Program-made: the position numbers and the translations under genes
From: Ruegeria sp. Alg231-54
GTDB taxonomy: Bacteria > Pseudomonadota > Alphaproteobacteria > Rhodobacterales > Rhodobacteraceae
Direction: 5' to 3'
DNA: 64,000 nucleotides
Assembly (NCBI RefSeq): GCF_900143525.1
Contig: NZ_FREZ01000001.1
Location: 434,001-498,000 of the forward strand
Shown here: positions 18,774 to 26,811 of the stretch, one piece after another
Layout of the letters: each line of letters starts with the position of its first letter
How positions within the stretch are numbered: the first letter of the stretch is position 1
Notes under the pieces: model-generated
Databases searched by the model: none
What the model was told of the DNA's origin: nothing
Seen by the model: the letters and a program-made list of their open reading frames with translations, nothing else

Positions 18774-20798
18774 GTGGACCTGACTGCGCTGCGCAATGCC
18801 AATCCTGAACACTGGAACAAGGCTGCGGCAATCCGCACCCTGACCCTTGACGCCGTCGCCGCCGCCAATTCCGGCCATTCCGGTATGCCGATGGGCATGG
18901 CCGACGTTGCGACCGTGCTGTTTGAAAAGCACCTGAAATTTGACGCCTCGGCCCCGAACTGGCCTGATCGCGACCGGTTCATCCTGTCAGCTGGTCACGG
19001 TTCGATGTTGGTCTATTCTCTGTTGTATCTCACTGGTCATGCGGACGTGACACTGGATGAGATCAAGAACTTCCGCCAGCTGGGTGCGAAAACTGCGGGT
19101 CACCCGGAAAACTTCCTGGTAAACGGTATCGAAACCACCACCGGACCATTGGGTCAGGGCATTTCCAACGCAGTTGGTTTCGCCATGGCCGAAGAAATCC
19201 AGCGTGCGCATTACGGCAAAAAGGTCGTCGATCACTATACTTATGTGATTGCGGGCGATGGTTGCCTGATGGAAGGCGTCAGCCAAGAGGCCATCACCCT
19301 GGCTGGCCGTCATGAGCTGAGCAAGCTGATCGTTTTCTGGGACAACAACAACATCACCATCGACGGCACCGTGGATATTGCCGATCGCACCGATCAGGTG
19401 CTCCGCTTCAAGGCCTCGGGCTGGGACGTGATTGAAATCGATGGCCATGATCCGATCGCGATTGATGCAGCCATTGTGCAAGCCAAATCGTCCAACAAAC
19501 CGACCATGATCGCCTGCGAAAGCCACATCGCGCTGGGTCACGCCGCACAGGATACTTCCAAAGGTCACGGCGCATTGACCGATCAGGATCAGCTGAAAGC
19601 CGCCAAAGACGGCTATGGTTGGCCCCATGATGCCTTTGTGGTCCCTGCTGACGTCAAATCAGCTTGGGAGGCCATCGGTGCCCGCGGCGCGGCTGAACGC
19701 GCCGAATGGGAGGAGCGTTTCGCGCAGATTTCCGAACGCAAACAGGCCGAATTCAACCGCGCCTATGCGTTTGATGCACCTAAGAAACTGGCCGGTGCCA
19801 TCCGTGCGTTTAAAAAGCAGATGTCGGAAGATCAGCCGAAACTCGCCACCCGCGCGTCTTCGGAAAAGGTTCTGAACGTTGTGAATCCGATCATGACCGA
19901 GACCGTAGGCGGTTCGGCCGACCTGACCGGGTCGAACAACACCAAATCTGCGGATATGGGCGTGTTCCTGCCGGAAAATCGCAAGGGCCGCTATATCCAC
20001 TACGGAATTCGCGAACACGGCATGGCCGCCGCGATGAACGGTATGGCGCTGCACGGCGGTATCCGCCCCTATGGCGGCACGTTCATGGCGTTCACTGACT
20101 ATGCCCGTCCTTCGATGCGTTTGGCCGCTTTGATGAAGGTGCCTTCGGTCTTCGTGATGACCCACGATTCTATTGGTCTGGGAGAAGACGGCCCGACCCA
20201 CCAGCCTGTTGAGCATCTGGCCATCTCGCGCGCGACGCCGAACACCTATGTGTTCCGTCCCGCCGATGTGGTTGAAACGGCTGAGGCGTGGGAACTGGCG
20301 CTGACGTTCAAGGACAGCCCTTCGGTCCTGTCGCTGACCCGTCAGGGCGTGCCGACTGTGCGCAAGGAACACAAGACCAAGAACCTGACCGCGCAAGGTG
20401 CGTATGTTCTGGCCGATGCAGACAGCAAACGTCAGGCCATTCTGATCGCCACCGGGTCCGAAGTGTCGCTGGCGATGGAAGCCAAAGCGATGCTCGAGGC
20501 TGAAGGCATCGGAACCCGCGTCGTCTCCATGCCCTCGATGGAGCTGTTTGCGCAGCAGGATGAGGCCTATCGCAAGCGCGTCCTGCCGGGCGGCCCCGTC
20601 CGCGTCGGTATCGAGGCCGCCGTGCGCGCCGGTGGCTGGGATCGCTGGTTGCTGGGTGAACGTGGTCGCGAAGCCAAAGCCGGTTTCATCGGCATGTCCA
20701 GCTTCGGTGCGTCGGCCCCCGCCGGTGAACTGTACAAGCATTTCGGCATCACCGCCGAGGCGACAGTGGCCAAGGTCAAGGAACTGCTGGGGCAGTAA
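18774..20798 (+). CDS. tkt: Transketolase
   Basis: TPP-dependent transfer of two-carbon units in the pentose phosphate pathway, 674 residues, normal length. TPP-binding [13 protein letters not shown] and the later [10 protein letters not shown] are visible, as are HPE near 106 and [18 protein letters not shown] near 465. The start is GTG at 18774 with AAGGA upstream. It is divergent from the zapA operon and ends in a hairpin shared with the convergent gene. Two GAPDH genes lie within 4 kb downstream, so a central-carbon cluster is forming. Confidence 0.97.
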   Translation: MDLTALRNANPEHWNKAAAIRTLTLDAVAAANSGHSGMPMGMADVATVLFEKHLKFDASAPNWPDRDRFILSAGHGSMLVYSLLYLTGHADVTLDEIKNFRQLGAKTAGHPENFLVNGIETTTGPLGQGISNAVGFAMAEEIQRAHYGKKVVDHYTYVIAGDGCLMEGVSQEAITLAGRHELSKLIVFWDNNNITIDGTVDIADRTDQVLRFKASGWDVIEIDGHDPIAIDAAIVQAKSSNKPTMIACESHIALGHAAQDTSKGHGALTDQDQLKAAKDGYGWPHDAFVVPADVKSAWEAIGARGAAERAEWEERFAQISERKQAEFNRAYAFDAPKKLAGAIRAFKKQMSEDQPKLATRASSEKVLNVVNPIMTETVGGSADLTGSNNTKSADMGVFLPENRKGRYIHYGIREHGMAAAMNGMALHGGIRPYGGTFMAFTDYARPSMRLAALMKVPSVFVMTHDSIGLGEDGPTHQPVEHLAISRATPNTYVFRPADVVETAEAWELALTFKDSPSVLSLTRQGVPTVRKEHKTKNLTAQGAYVLADADSKRQAILIATGSEVSLAMEAKAMLEAEGIGTRVVSMPSMELFAQQDEAYRKRVLPGGPVRVGIEAAVRAGGWDRWLLGERGREAKAGFIGMSSFGASAPAGELYKHFGITAEATVAKVKELLGQ

Positions 20799-20826
20799 AC
20801 GCCCTGCTCATCAGCCAGATACAAAA

Positions 20827-20850
20827 AAAGGGCGGCTTTGGCTGCCCTTT
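20827..20850. terminator. Bidirectional terminator between tkt and the convergent gene
   Basis: AAAGGGCGGC, loop TTTG, GCTGCCCTTT, with A tracts on the left and T on the right, so it can serve both strands. One G-T wobble lies in the stem. Confidence 0.8.
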
Positions 20851-20851
20851 C

Positions 20852-21265
20852 CTATTTTGGCTGCTTTAGCTCGGCCTTCAACGCCGTATAGGTCCGTTTC
20901 GCATAATCCAACCGCAACTCATACCGTTCTGCTGGCACGATCCCATCGGGCACGTTCTGCCCTGCAGCAGACAAAACCTGCCTAACATGCGTTCCATATA
21001 GCGGAATGAATTGCGCCGACTGGCCGCTGAGCAGGTTAAACAATCGACCCCCTGCCCACTCGGCGCGTCGGGCCGCAGTGTCCGCCGTATCGATCCGGAA
21101 TTGCAGTACCCGGTAAAGCCTGAGCGGCTCAAACGGCATTTGTTCCGCGTCAAGGTTCATGGCCGACAAGGCCGCCGCTTTGCGTTTGGCTGCCCGCCCA
21201 TTTAATTGTATGCGGACCCAACTCTGGACCGGTCTAAAAGTCGGTAAATGGCTCAAGTCACTCAC
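20852..21265 (-). CDS. Hypothetical protein, 137 residues
   Basis: I do not recognise this protein. It is hydrophilic, basic, and has no signal peptide, membrane segment or cysteine. Secondary structure looks mainly helical, with W and R near the N-terminus (PVQSWVRIQLNGRAAKRKAAAL) and a C-terminal helix DYAKRTYTALKAELKQ. It starts 15 bases after the DUF808 gene ends and shares its direction, so the two may be co-transcribed. It ends at the shared terminator with tkt. Confidence 0.6.
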   Translation of the reverse strand: MSDLSHLPTFRPVQSWVRIQLNGRAAKRKAAALSAMNLDAEQMPFEPLRLYRVLQFRIDTADTAARRAEWAGGRLFNLLSGQSAQFIPLYGTHVRQVLSAAGQNVPDGIVPAERYELRLDYAKRTYTALKAELKQPK

Positions 21266-21280
21266 TTCAGGATTTTCAAT

Positions 21281-22252
21281 TCAATGCGCATCAGTCTTCT
21301 TTGAAAACATCCCGATCATCGGCCCGACCACCTTTGTCGCCACCGGGATCAGAACAAACCCCCATGCCAAACCGAACACACCGTCCATCGTCGCCTTAGA
21401 TACCCATTCAACAACACTGGTCCACTGCTCAGACACAGAATGACCAATGGCAAAGGCCCAGTCGTGAATGTGGTGCCCCAGCCAACCAAAGCCCAGAACC
21501 TCCATCCCGTGAATGATGATGGATCCGCCAACCCACAGCATTGCCGCGGTGCCGACTATGGACAGGATTTTCATAACAACCGGCATGGCTTTGACCAACC
21601 CGCGCCCAAGCCCTCGCCCAATCGGTGTCGGTGCGTTCTGCGCGAGATACAGCCCGACATCGTCCATCTTCACGATCAGAGCAACTGACCCGTAGACCGC
21701 CACAGTGACACCGATCCCCACAACCGCCAAGGTCGCGGCCTGCATCCACAGGTTTGGGGCCTCAATCGCGGCCAATGCGATCGTCATGATTTCAGCCGAA
21801 AGGATAAAATCCGTCTTGATCGCGCCTTTGACCTTCTGCTCTTCCAGGTGGCCGGGGTCGCGAATGGCCATGTCTTCGTCAATGACGTGACTTCCATGGG
21901 GGAAGAGGACATGAAATATCTTCTCGGCCCCTTCAAAACATAGATATGAGCCACCGAGCATCAGCAATGGTGTAATCAGCCACGGAGCAAAATTCGCCAG
22001 CAGCAAGGCAACCGGCAGCAGCAGGATAATCTTGTTGAATATGGATCCACGCGCGATGCGCCAAATGATGGGCAACTCGCGCGCCGGGGCGAATCCCTGA
22101 ACGTATTTCGGGGTCACTGCGGCATCGTCGATGATCACACCAGCGGTCTTTGCGCCCGCCTTTCCGGCCGCCGCGACCACATCGTCCACGGACGAGGCCG
22201 CAACCTTTGCAATACCTGCAACGTCATCCAACAGGGCCAACAGACCGCTCAT
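21281..22252 (-). CDS. DUF808 (YedI-type) membrane protein
   Basis: An integral membrane protein of unknown function of the DUF808 family, 323 residues from the chosen start (MSGLLALLDDVAGIAKVAAS). The N-terminal soluble part has VDDVVAAAGKAGAKTAGVIIDDAAVTP, characteristic of the family, followed by about six membrane segments. The GTG at 22267 is less likely because the AAAGGA in that extension is the ribosome site for the ATG at 22252. It is divergent from the first GAPDH gene, with LacI-type operator-like repeats in between. Confidence 0.85.
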   Translation of the reverse strand: MSGLLALLDDVAGIAKVAASSVDDVVAAAGKAGAKTAGVIIDDAAVTPKYVQGFAPARELPIIWRIARGSIFNKIILLLPVALLLANFAPWLITPLLMLGGSYLCFEGAEKIFHVLFPHGSHVIDEDMAIRDPGHLEEQKVKGAIKTDFILSAEIMTIALAAIEAPNLWMQAATLAVVGIGVTVAVYGSVALIVKMDDVGLYLAQNAPTPIGRGLGRGLVKAMPVVMKILSIVGTAAMLWVGGSIIIHGMEVLGFGWLGHHIHDWAFAIGHSVSEQWTSVVEWVSKATMDGVFGLAWGFVLIPVATKVVGPMIGMFSKKTDAH

Positions 22253-22315
22253 GGTGTTTCCTTTCACTTCACCTGCCGCAACCGGAGCCTACCCGATCCG
22301 ACGGCTAGCGCAAGC

Positions 22316-22346
22316 GTTAGCGCAACCGGCATAGGTTTGCGCTAAC
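22316..22346. promoter_or_regulatory. Two operator-like sites upstream of the first GAPDH gene
   Basis: GTTAGCGCAACC (22316-22327) and GTTTGCGCTAAC (22335-22346) match GTTAGCGCTAAC at 10 and 11 of 12 positions. A perfect copy stands before the second GAPDH gene. The palindrome with a central CG is typical of LacI-family operators; as I recall, the Rhodobacteraceae central-carbon regulator CceR uses a motif of this form. Confidence 0.55.
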
Positions 22347-22434
22347 ACGTTAAAAATATGTCACTTTTGGTCTTTTGGGAATGCGCTTTGACCGCTATAT
22401 GGCGTCCAAAGCAAGCGCATTTTGGAGACAGCAC

Positions 22435-23436
22435 ATGACCATCAAGGTCGGTATCAATGGTTTTGGCCGCATTGGCCGCTGCACGTTGTCGCATATCGCG
22501 GCATCCGCCCGCAACGACATCGAAGTGATCAAGGTCAACGCAACCGGCCCGCTGGAAACCACAGCGCACCTGCTAAAGTATGACAGTGTCCACGGACGTT
22601 TCCCCCGCGATGTAGCAATCGATGGCAAAACCATGGATCTGGGCCGCGGCCCGATGGAGATGTTCTCGACCTATGACATGAACGAACTGGACTGGGATGG
22701 CTGCGATGTCGTTCTGGAATGCACCGGCAAATTCAATGACGGTCTGAAAGCCAAAACGCACCTGGATCGCGGTGCGCAAAGGGTCCTGCTGTCGGCCCCC
22801 GGCAAGAACGTCGACAAGACCATCGTTTATGGTGTAAACCACAACAGCCTTGTGACCGATGACAAAATGGTCTCGAACGGCTCGTGCACCACGAACTGCC
22901 TTGCCCCGCTTGCCAAGGTACTGGACGAGGGTATCGGCATCGAGAACGGCATCATGACCACGATCCACGCCTATACCGGCGACCAGCCGACCCTGGATCG
23001 CCGTCACAGCGATTTGTACCGTGCACGTGCAGCGGCCATGTCGATGATCCCGACCTCAACAGGTGCCGCGAAAGCTTTGGGTGAAGTTCTGCCCAATCTG
23101 AAAGGTCGCCTGGATGGTTCGGCCATCCGTGTCCCGACCCCGAATGTTTCTGCGGTTGACCTGACATTCCGCGCTGCTCGTGATGTAACGGTAGAAGAAG
23201 TGAACGCCATCGTACGCGAAGCCTCGTTGGGTTCGATGCAGCGTGTTCTGGGCTATGAACCCGCACCGCTGGTTTCGACCGATTTCAACAACACCGAGGA
23301 AAGCTCGATCTTCGCACCCGATCAGACCCGCGTTGTCGGCGACCGCATGGTTCGCGTTCTGGCTTGGTACGACAACGAATGGGCGTTCTCGGTCCGCATG
23401 GCAGACGTTGCAGTTGCCATGGGTCGCCTTAACTAA
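22435..23436 (+). CDS. Type I glyceraldehyde-3-phosphate dehydrogenase, GapB-like (predicted NADP-preferring)
   Basis: Interconverts glyceraldehyde 3-phosphate and 1,3-bisphosphoglycerate. 333 residues; catalytic cysteine C151 in SNGSCTTNC. The chosen ATG at 22435 has GGAG upstream and gives the standard start MTIKVGINGFGRIGR. At the cofactor-specificity site the sequence is VNATGP (A36) where NAD enzymes have aspartate. The region resembles Bacillus GapB (INASYP), a gluconeogenic NADP enzyme, so NADP use and a gluconeogenic role are inferred. The paralogue 300 bases downstream keeps the aspartate. A terminator follows. Confidence 0.93.
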   Translation: MTIKVGINGFGRIGRCTLSHIAASARNDIEVIKVNATGPLETTAHLLKYDSVHGRFPRDVAIDGKTMDLGRGPMEMFSTYDMNELDWDGCDVVLECTGKFNDGLKAKTHLDRGAQRVLLSAPGKNVDKTIVYGVNHNSLVTDDKMVSNGSCTTNCLAPLAKVLDEGIGIENGIMTTIHAYTGDQPTLDRRHSDLYRARAAAMSMIPTSTGAAKALGEVLPNLKGRLDGSAIRVPTPNVSAVDLTFRAARDVTVEEVNAIVREASLGSMQRVLGYEPAPLVSTDFNNTEESSIFAPDQTRVVGDRMVRVLAWYDNEWAFSVRMADVAVAMGRLN

Positions 23437-23462
23437 GGTTGCTTTGAAATCTTGAACCTTTT

Positions 23463-23493
23463 CGCCCGCTCAGGTTAACTGGGCGGGCGTTTT
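23463..23493 (+). terminator. Terminator after the first GAPDH gene
   Basis: CGCCCGCTCAG, loop GTTAA, CTGGGCGGGCG, then TTTT; one T-G wobble in an 11-bp stem. Confidence 0.85.
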
Positions 23494-23507
23494 CGTCCGG
23501 GGCAATC

Positions 23508-23651
23508 ATGACAAATCAAATCGCCATCTGGCTTGCCCTACTCATTCTGGGCTTGTTCGTTATCAGCTATGCCCTCTTTGGAACCGAACAATTCGTGTTC
23601 CTTGGCAAGAAACTCTACACCTTTCTGGACTGGCTCGCCTTCTGGCGGTGA
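23508..23651 (+). CDS. Small membrane protein (47 residues) between the two GAPDH genes
   Basis: The reading frame from ATG 23508 to TGA 23651 encodes one membrane segment (IAIWLALLILGLFVISYALF) followed by an aromatic amphipathic tail with KKLYTFLDWLAFW. Codon use looks like that of neighbouring genes. I recall similar short proteins beside gap genes in other Rhodobacterales. Function is unknown. It sits between a terminator and the operator/promoter of the next gene, and its ribosome site is weak. Confidence 0.65.
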   Translation: MTNQIAIWLALLILGLFVISYALFGTEQFVFLGKKLYTFLDWLAFWR

Positions 23652-23663
23652 CAGAGGTTTTGC

Positions 23664-23700
23664 TTGACTTTTTCTCCAATCTGGCTTTGTTAGCGCTAAC
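23664..23700 (+). promoter_or_regulatory. Operator GTTAGCGCTAAC and probable promoter of the second GAPDH gene
   Basis: GTTAGCGCTAAC (23689-23700) is a perfect 12-bp palindrome 33 bases before the ATG. A -35 box TTGACT (23664-23669) lies 17-19 bases upstream, so the weak -10 region overlaps the palindrome. A bound repressor would block the polymerase. LacI-family, CceR-type binding is inferred from the motif. Confidence 0.65.
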
Positions 23701-23733
23701 TTCACATTGGCCGCATTTCGGACGGAGCAGGAC

Positions 23734-24738
23734 ATGACATTCAAGCTGGCAATCAACGGATTTGGACGGATCGGACGCGGCGTGCTGCGGGCGGTCATGG
23801 AATCCGGGCGCACTGACGTTGAAATCGTTGCGATAAACGACTTGGCGAAGCCGGAAATGAACGCGCATCTGTTCGAATTCGACAGCGTCCATGGCCGGTA
23901 CGGCAAATCGGTCACTTTGACCGAGGCAGGCCTGGATGTTGGAAACGGTCCAATCCGGCTGAGCAGCGAACGCGAGCCGGAAAAACTGGATTGGTCCGAT
24001 GTGGACGTCGTTCTGGAATGCACTGGCGTATTCCGCACACGCGAAGCCGCATCGCGCCATTTCGCGAACGGATCGAAGAAAGTCTTGATCTCGGCCCCAG
24101 CCCGCGGCGATGGCGCTGTGAAAACGATCGTGTTTGGCGTTAACGATCACGAGCTTACGGCCGAAGATAACGTGGTGTCTAATGCGTCTTGTACCACCAA
24201 CTGCCTGTCACCGGTGGCCGCAGCGCTGGACGCAGGGCTAGGCATTGTCCACGGCAACATGACCACGGTTCACGCCTACACAGCCAGCCAACCTGTCCAC
24301 GACACTGCCGGCAAAGACCCATACCTCTCCCGCGCGGCAGCATTGTCGATGATCCCGACCACGACAGGCGCGGCCTCTGCCGTTGGCCTCGTCCTGCCGC
24401 AACTGGCCGGCAAGCTGACAGGTCAGGCTATTCGTGTCCCAACCCCGAACGTGTCCGTGGTTGATCTGGTCGCCGAGGTCTCACGCCCGACGACCGAGGA
24501 AGAAGTCAACGCGCTGTTTACCGAAGCCGCAGCCAGAATTCCCGGAGTTTTGGCGGCAGAGAACCGCCCGCTGATCTCGGTGGATTTCAACCACGACCCG
24601 CACAGCTCGACCGTTTCGCTGCCGGAAACCAAGGTGACCGACGGCACACTGGTGCGTGTACTGGCGTGGTATGATAACGAATGGGGTTTCTCGAACCGGA
24701 TGCTAGACACCGCCGCGGCGATGGGAGCCTTATCCTAA
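23734..24738 (+). CDS. gap: Type I glyceraldehyde-3-phosphate dehydrogenase, NAD type
   Basis: Second GAPDH, 334 residues. Catalytic cysteine C153 in SNASCTTNC. The motif INDLAKPE keeps aspartate D36, the residue that selects NAD, so this is the likely glycolytic or NAD-linked enzyme. The ATG at 23734 has CGGAG upstream; a TTG upstream in frame is not needed. Its stop overlaps the convergent coaD by nine bases. It carries its own operator. It is clearly diverged from the first copy, so this is not a recent duplication. Confidence 0.94.
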   Translation: MTFKLAINGFGRIGRGVLRAVMESGRTDVEIVAINDLAKPEMNAHLFEFDSVHGRYGKSVTLTEAGLDVGNGPIRLSSEREPEKLDWSDVDVVLECTGVFRTREAASRHFANGSKKVLISAPARGDGAVKTIVFGVNDHELTAEDNVVSNASCTTNCLSPVAAALDAGLGIVHGNMTTVHAYTASQPVHDTAGKDPYLSRAAALSMIPTTTGAASAVGLVLPQLAGKLTGQAIRVPTPNVSVVDLVAEVSRPTTEEEVNALFTEAAARIPGVLAAENRPLISVDFNHDPHSSTVSLPETKVTDGTLVRVLAWYDNEWGFSNRMLDTAAAMGALS

Positions 24739-25221
24739 ACGGTCACGCAGCGCGGCATTAACGCGGGGCGTGACGAATTTCGACACGTCTCCGTCCAACC
24801 GGGCGATTTCCTTAACCAATTTGGAGGCAATGGCCTGATGCCGCGCCTCGGCCATCAGGAAGACCGTCTCGACCGTGTCGTCCAACGCCCGGTTCATTCC
24901 GACCATCTGAAATTCATATTCAAAATCCGCAACAGCCCGCAGCCCGCGGACAATGATCTGCGCCCCAACATCACGGGCGCAGTCGATCAGCAGGTTTTCA
25001 AAGGGATGCGCAACGATTTCGGTTCCCGTTTGCTCGGTCAGATGAGCACATTCCGCCTCGATCATCGCAACGCGTTCCTCGAGCGAGAACAAAGGCCCCT
25101 TATCGCGGTTGATCGCAACGCCAATGACGAGTTTGTCCACCAAAGCAGCCGCACGGCGAATGATATCGATATGACCCAAGGTGATTGGATCGAATGTTCC
25201 GGGATATAATCCAACCCTCAT
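24730..25221 (-). CDS. coaD: Phosphopantetheine adenylyltransferase
   Basis: Fourth step of coenzyme A synthesis, ATP plus 4'-phosphopantetheine to dephospho-CoA. The start MRVGLYPGTFDPITLGHIDI holds the nucleotidyltransferase TxGH motif. 163 residues, typical. The ATG at 25221 was chosen because GGAGG lies just upstream and it matches the family N-terminus. The C-terminal part contains the conserved RGLRAVADFEYEFQM. It is convergent with and overlaps the second GAPDH gene. Confidence 0.96.
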   Translation of the reverse strand: MRVGLYPGTFDPITLGHIDIIRRAAALVDKLVIGVAINRDKGPLFSLEERVAMIEAECAHLTEQTGTEIVAHPFENLLIDCARDVGAQIIVRGLRAVADFEYEFQMVGMNRALDDTVETVFLMAEARHQAIASKLVKEIARLDGDVSKFVTPRVNAALRDRLG

Positions 25222-25306
25222 CGCGGCCTCCTGCGCAATAAAATTTCTGCGCAAGCAAACATAACTTCGCCGCAGGTGCAAGAGGCAGCTTTGGGGTTCA
25301 AGGGCC

Positions 25307-25744
25307 TCAATGCCCCATGATCATGCCTTGCAGCGCGTCTTTTTCCATAGCCAGTTCTGCCAGCTGCGCCTTTACCACGTCGCCCAGTGTGACGATCCCC
25401 ACCAGCTTGCCATCTTCGACAACGGGCATGTGGCGAAAGCGCCCTTCGGTCATGCGGGTCATGATATCCTGAACCGTGTCTTGCTGAGTGGCTGTTACAA
25501 GGTTACGGGTCATATAGGCGCTGACTGGCTGCGCCAGGCAACCACTGCCGCTTGCGGCCAGCTCCCTTACGATGTCCCGCTCGGAAAGGATGCCAGATGC
25601 CGTTTCGCCGCCATCTTCTGATACAACAACCGTCCCGATCCGTTTTTCGGCCAGAATTTTCGAGGCGTCAGCCACAGTGATTGTCGGGCTGACTGTCTCG
25701 ACCCCTCCGGTGGCCTTGGATTTCAGAATGGCCTGAACGAGCAT
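25307..25744 (-). CDS. CBS-pair domain protein
   Basis: A 145-residue protein consisting of two CBS motifs (about 8-60 and 75-130) with no other domain. The end of each motif is recognisable: GILSERDIVRELA and GIVTLGDVVKAQL. CBS pairs bind adenosine nucleotides and usually regulate another protein; the target is not evident from the neighbours (coaD downstream, a LysR gene upstream in the same direction). Confidence 0.9.
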   Translation of the reverse strand: MLVQAILKSKATGGVETVSPTITVADASKILAEKRIGTVVVSEDGGETASGILSERDIVRELAASGSGCLAQPVSAYMTRNLVTATQQDTVQDIMTRMTEGRFRHMPVVEDGKLVGIVTLGDVVKAQLAELAMEKDALQGMIMGH

Positions 25745-25804
25745 AAGCGTAACCTCCGAAATAATGTCCTGTTTTCCAAAGCGTTGCCGGAATGCTTAAA
25801 CCTG

Positions 25805-26731
25805 TCAAGGTGACACTTGAGCCTCAAGCCGCTCAACCTCTTCCCGAATACCCTGCGACAAAGCCTGCGCAAACCGGTTCAACCTTTCATTCCGCTGATC
25901 GCCCTGATGTCGCACCAGGTGAAAACTCCGGGTCAAACTCACCTGATCCGTCAGGATTTTCTGCAGGTTGGGATGAAACGGCAAGGTGAAGTCATGCGCA
26001 ACACAAACCCCCGTTCCAAGCGTGGCCTGCCGCAGCTGAACCGACACCGAATTCGATGCAAGCGCGACACGGTCAACACCGATATCCACTAGATAATCCA
26101 GCTCGCGGTCAAAGATCATATCCGGAATGTAGCCAATCATGCGATGGCCACTCAGGTCCTTGATCGAACGGATTGCCGGGCAAGAGGCCAGATAGTCGCG
26201 CGTCGCAACAAGGTGCAGTTTGTAGTCAGTGATTTTCTGGACCAGAAGGCTCCCAGCTGTTGGTGCACTGACGGTCACCGCCATATCCGCCTCACGCCGA
26301 GACAGGTTGATCACGCGCGGCAGGGCCAGAATCTGAATATCCAGATCGGGGTTAGCATCGCTGATTTTCGCGCAGACCTGCGGCAAAAGATAGTTGGCCG
26401 ACCCGTCCGGCGCGCCAATCCGTATTTGTCCGCTGAGCGTTTTCGACGTTCCCGCCATCGCGCCAGCCGCCGCGCGCATCGCCTCCTCTGCTTTTTGCCC
26501 GTGTTCCATCAGGCGTTCGCCCGCAGCGGTCAAAAGGTAGCCTTGTTGCGACTTGGTAAACAGGGGGGCTTCCAATGAGGCTTCTAACCGAGCAATCCGT
26601 CGCCCGACGGTGGCTGGGTCGATCTTCAGCTGACGCCCGGCAGCCGAAAGGCTTTCTTCGCGCGCGACGGCCAGAAAGACCCGCATATCATCCCAGTTTG
26701 GTGTCACGCCCCGCCCTTTGCATTTTTGCAA
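25805..26731 (-). CDS. LysR-family regulator, divergent from mmsA
   Basis: A 308-residue LysR protein; the helix-turn-helix is MRVFLAVAREESLSAAGRQLKIDPATVGRRIARLE. The effector domain begins near 100. A GTG at 26707 (VTPNWDDMRVF) is an alternative start that fits the usual LysR N-terminus better. Its position, divergent from mmsA with 80 bases between them, suggests that it controls valine/methylmalonate-semialdehyde metabolism. Inverted repeats lie in that gap. The effector is not known. Confidence 0.88.
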   Translation of the reverse strand: MQKCKGRGVTPNWDDMRVFLAVAREESLSAAGRQLKIDPATVGRRIARLEASLEAPLFTKSQQGYLLTAAGERLMEHGQKAEEAMRAAAGAMAGTSKTLSGQIRIGAPDGSANYLLPQVCAKISDANPDLDIQILALPRVINLSRREADMAVTVSAPTAGSLLVQKITDYKLHLVATRDYLASCPAIRSIKDLSGHRMIGYIPDMIFDRELDYLVDIGVDRVALASNSVSVQLRQATLGTGVCVAHDFTLPFHPNLQKILTDQVSLTRSFHLVRHQGDQRNERLNRFAQALSQGIREEVERLEAQVSP

Positions 26732-26745
26732 AACATCTTTGGGAC

Positions 26746-26790
26746 ATTGCCTCTATTCAAGCAATTTATGCAAGCCTATTGTGCGCACAA
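26746..26790. promoter_or_regulatory. Inverted repeats in the LysR/mmsA divergent region
   Basis: ATTGC, ten bases, GCAAT (26746-26765) and the perfect palindrome TTGTGCGCACAA (26779-26790, 21 bases before the mmsA ATG). Either could be the operator; neither fits the strict T-N11-A LysR rule. Confidence 0.45.
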
Positions 26791-26811
26791 ACGCATCGGA
26801 GGAGATCTGCA

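Noticed and set aside
19659-20741. 360-residue antisense open frame inside tkt
   Set aside because: Shadow of transketolase; low-complexity G-, R- and H-rich product without a known motif.
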